DNA of 64,000 bases. It comes from Lachnospiraceae bacterium (GTDB taxonomy: Bacteria > Bacillota > Clostridia > Lachnospirales > Lachnospiraceae). Shown in pieces: positions 62,176 to 64,000 of this stretch. Each line of letters opens with the position of its first letter. Within the stretch, counting starts at the first letter, position 1. The notes under the pieces were generated by a model, which was not told where the DNA came from, made no database searches, and saw nothing but the letters and a program-made list of their open reading frames with translations. Made by a program: the position numbers and the translations under genes. The stretch is taken from contig JAQVCW010000008.1 of NCBI GenBank assembly GCA_028689585.1, positions 54,398 through 118,397 on the forward strand, given 5' to 3'.

Positions 62176-62807
62176 AAAATCATCTCCTTTTTTAAAATCG
62201 GTTTTCCAGTTTCGGATGTTTCGGTATCTGTTTCACAGATATTTTTATAATAGAGGCAGGCTGTTCTGGTCATTTCATCCACTTTTCCGCCGCCTTTTTC
62301 CAGATATTGCAGTGTATCCCGCATGGTAATATAAATGGCACGATCCATATCCAGAAACGCGAGGCTGCGGACCTCATCCAGATTAGATGCTTTAAACCGC
62401 ATCGGTTCAATGTAATCAGCCAGAAAGATGATCTTTTCCAGCGGAGACATATTTGGTCTGCCTGTGGTGTGCCAGATAATGGCCTGAAGAATATTTTCAT
62501 CGTTCACATCATATTTTGACTTAGCCAGAAATGCACCCAGCTTTGCATGCAGCAAAAAGGGGGCTTCCCGTTCAAATTCGGTAATCGAAATTTGATTTTT
62601 CAGACACATTTTTATTTTTTTATCATTTGGAATACATTTTGCGCAATCATGCAGTAATCCGGCGACCTGAGCTGCTTCCAAGTCCTCTCCATACCGCATG
62701 GCAAGTGCCGCACTGGTGTACATGACCCCCAGCGTATGACGATAACGGTCATCGTCCAGCTCTTTTTGAAGTTTTTTCTGTATTTTTGGAATGCTGTACT
62801 GCTTCAT
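62172..62807 (-). CDS. yqeK: HD-domain diadenosine tetraphosphate hydrolase YqeK
   Basis: A 211-residue HD phosphohydrolase; YqeK enzymes split Ap4A symmetrically to ADP. The metal residues are in RYRHTLGVMYTSAALAMRYG (first His), AGLLHDCAKCIPNDKK (HD, about 50-65), HAKLGAFLA and ILQAIIWHTTGRPNMSPLEKIIFLADYIEP. Overlaps nadD and rsfS by four bases on each side, so the three are translated in concert. Confidence 0.93.
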   Translation of the reverse strand: MKQYSIPKIQKKLQKELDDDRYRHTLGVMYTSAALAMRYGEDLEAAQVAGLLHDCAKCIPNDKKIKMCLKNQISITEFEREAPFLLHAKLGAFLAKSKYDVNDENILQAIIWHTTGRPNMSPLEKIIFLADYIEPMRFKASNLDEVRSLAFLDMDRAIYITMRDTLQYLEKGGGKVDEMTRTACLYYKNICETDTETSETGKPILKKEMIL

Positions 62808-63439
62808 ATTTTGTAAATTTTCCGCTCCTTTATATATTCAATCACCTGGTCAGGCACATAGTATCGGAATGCCTTGCCTTCCGAAACCCATGTACGGATC
62901 GTTCCCGAGGAGATATCAATGTTCAGGCTTTCCATTTTCCGGATATCTGCATGAAATTTTTGGTTCAGATAGATGATGCGTTCATCTAACTGAGTCACAG
63001 ACATATGATCTCTGACTGCTGCAAGAATGGTGCAGAGCCGGCAGATTTCCTCCGGATCCTTCCATGTTTCAAAGTTGGTCAGAGAATCCGCTCCCATAAT
63101 AAAGTAATAATCGGTATCAGGATTCTCACTGGTAAGCCGGGTTAAGGTTTCTTTTGTATAATTATAACCGTTTTCGTGCATTTCTTCCAATGACAGTTTA
63201 AAATGTTCGTTATCGCAAATCGCTCTTCGGACCATTTCCACCCGCTCTTCATTGCTGGCCCGGCCATCCCGATTCTGCTTGTGAGGCGGATTGCCGGAGG
63301 GCATAAACAAAATCTTGTCCAGCCCAAACTGTTCATATGCACTCTCTCCTAAAATCAAATGTCCAATATGAATTGGATCAAACGTTCCGCCCATAATACC
63401 AACACGTTTTCGAACGATTGCATTATCATTTGCTGTCAT
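62804..63439 (-). CDS. nadD: Nicotinate-nucleotide adenylyltransferase
   Basis: A 211-residue nucleotidyltransferase that makes deamido-NAD from nicotinate mononucleotide and ATP. GIMGGTFDPIHIGHLILGE (about 14-32, with the H-x-G-H motif), FMPSGNPPHKQ and DISSGTIRTWVSEGKAFRYYVPDQVIEYI (with ISSxxIR) are diagnostic. It starts 5 bp after the yhbY stop. Confidence 0.95.
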   Translation of the reverse strand: MTANDNAIVRKRVGIMGGTFDPIHIGHLILGESAYEQFGLDKILFMPSGNPPHKQNRDGRASNEERVEMVRRAICDNEHFKLSLEEMHENGYNYTKETLTRLTSENPDTDYYFIMGADSLTNFETWKDPEEICRLCTILAAVRDHMSVTQLDERIIYLNQKFHADIRKMESLNIDISSGTIRTWVSEGKAFRYYVPDQVIEYIKERKIYKI

Positions 63440-63444
63440 TTTCC

Positions 63445-63738
63445 TTACCTCGGAAGAATAATTTTCTTTTTTTCGTCTTTTCCTTCTTTATAAAGAACAA
63501 TTTTTTTGCCAATGACCTGAACGACCTGAGAACGGGTGCGCTCTGCCATCATCTGTGCAATTTCCTTCGGATCATCCATGCAGTTTTGCAGGACGCTGAC
63601 CTTGATCAGCTCCCTCGCTTCCAGTGCCTCTGCAATGGCTGCTGTATTTTCCGGGGTAAGACTGCCTTTTCCAATCTGAAAAATCGGATCCATTGTCATC
63701 GCAAGTCCTTTTAAATAAGCACGCTGCTTACTTGTCAT
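63445..63738 (-). CDS. yhbY: CRM-domain RNA-binding protein YhbY
   Basis: A 97-residue CRM-domain protein that joins pre-50S ribosome particles. MTSKQRAYLKGLAMTMDPIFQIGKGSLTPENTAAIAEALEARELIKVSVLQN with the GxxG-type loop and RTRSQVVQVIGKKIVLYKEGKDEKKKIILPR are typical. First gene of the minus-strand operon yhbY-nadD-yqeK-rsfS-sseB. GGAGGA precedes the ATG, and a tail of the hairpin repeat (63755) stands just before that site. Confidence 0.94.
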   Translation of the reverse strand: MTSKQRAYLKGLAMTMDPIFQIGKGSLTPENTAAIAEALEARELIKVSVLQNCMDDPKEIAQMMAERTRSQVVQVIGKKIVLYKEGKDEKKKIILPR

Positions 63739-63754
63739 AATTTATCCTCCATCT

Positions 63755-63770
63755 TTGAACATCAGCTCAT
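63755..63770 (-). repeat. Tail fragment of the hairpin repeat upstream of yhbY
   Basis: Minus strand ATGAGCTGATGTTCAA, nearly identical to the tail at 52651-52666 and to the end of copies A and B. It is followed 5 nt later by the yhbY ribosome binding site. The hairpin part is missing. Confidence 0.5.
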
Positions 63771-63818
63771 ATGATTTATCAATATTTTCTGTCTGAAAAG
63801 TTCCAAACATACGAGAAA

Positions 63819-63847
63819 ATTATAACATAGCATAGAATTTTCTACAA
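63819..63847 (-). promoter_or_regulatory. Promoter of the yhbY-nadD operon
   Basis: Minus strand: TTGTAG (63842-63847), 17-bp spacer, TATAAT (63819-63824), about 80 bp before the yhbY start. Confidence 0.6.
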
Positions 63848-63940
63848 GAACAAAAGTTGTGCTTCGCACACTCCGCCAGGATAAACGCATCAAATTTTGT
63901 CTCTACCATCTTGACATTTTATTTATTTTATGCTTACCAC

Positions 63941-64000
63941 TTCCATTTTTTCGTTTTATATGTTATAATGTATTACATTCTATGTAATACTATTAAGGAG
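63941..64000 (+). promoter_or_regulatory. Promoter, operator-like palindrome and RBS of a gene beyond the window
   Basis: TATAAT (63964-63969) with extended -10 TGT; the -35 is weak (TTCCAT, 63941-63946). At the expected start site lies GTATTACAT-TCT-ATGTAATAC (63970-63990), a perfect 9-bp inverted repeat. AAGGAG ends at 64000. The TACA/TGTA halves recall BlaI/MecI operators, though the spacing differs. Confidence 0.6.

Noticed and set aside
63970..63990. A true BlaI/MecI operator
   Set aside because: The TACA and TGTA halves are separated by five bases rather than the spacing in known bla/mec operators; kept only as an unnamed palindrome.

Overview
The window looks like a chromosomal segment from an anaerobic, spore-forming Firmicute of the class Clostridia, most likely Lachnospiraceae. 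The reasons are the YqfC/YqfD sporulation pair next to phoH and ybeY, an NfnA/NfnB electron-bifurcating transhydrogenase pair, the order mreBCD-mrdA-minCDE-rodA-mgsA, a DUF1002 protein, strong AGGAGG-type ribosome binding sites with many GTG and TTG starts, and TTGACA/TATAAT promoters. This is inference from gene content; no species is claimed. Most of the window is core genome on the + strand. I saw no rRNA, tRNA, CRISPR array or complete insertion sequence.

Layout: 1-4100, end of alr, a mazF toxin with no visible antitoxin, a CBS-domain membrane protein, yebC and a CFI-box protein. 4200-8900, tepA, uppP, ftsK. 9100-14300, nfnAB, a flavoprotein, rlmH and an FGGY sugar kinase. 14500-22800, yqfC-yqfD-phoH-ybeY, a DUF3048 protein, a SpoVB-type flippase and proB-DUF896-proA. 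22800-30000, miaB (broken by one in-frame stop), mutS, mutL, miaA. 30000-35250, a methionine gamma-lyase family enzyme, two FAD enzymes, radC. 35300-45220, the cell-shape and septum-placement cluster mreBCD, mrdA, minCDE, rodA, then mgsA and a D,D-carboxypeptidase. 45300-51800, a small P-loop protein, DUF378, an HlyD-like protein, a YggS protein, sepF, aroB, lspA, rluD. 51800-55500, a TtcA-like protein, a hairpin repeat array, dtd, a palindrome-rich non-coding stretch, an 87-residue orphan and a XerS-like tyrosine recombinase. 55800-63740, a DUF1002 protein, a wall-binding polysaccharide deacetylase, an SOS pair (LysM protein divergent from lexA) and the minus-strand operon yhbY-nadD-yqeK-rsfS-sseB.

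The main themes are envelope growth and division (alr, uppP, mreBCD, mrdA, rodA, dac, min, sepF, ftsK, lspA) and genome or RNA upkeep (mutSL, radC, lexA, miaA/B, rlmH, ybeY, rluD, dtd, rsfS).

The most notable observations are: (1) a nested hairpin repeat that sits, always in the same orientation, directly upstream of the ribosome binding sites of unrelated genes and also forms a compound array before dtd; (2) a 160-nt foldback that starts at a good promoter and forms the leader of an orphan 87-residue gene, next to a 26-bp perfect palindrome containing inverted XerD-type half-sites and a XerS-like recombinase gene; (3) a lexA/LysM divergent SOS control region with four LexA-type boxes; (4) a single nonsense codon splitting miaB; and (5) an alr-linked mazF without an antitoxin gene.
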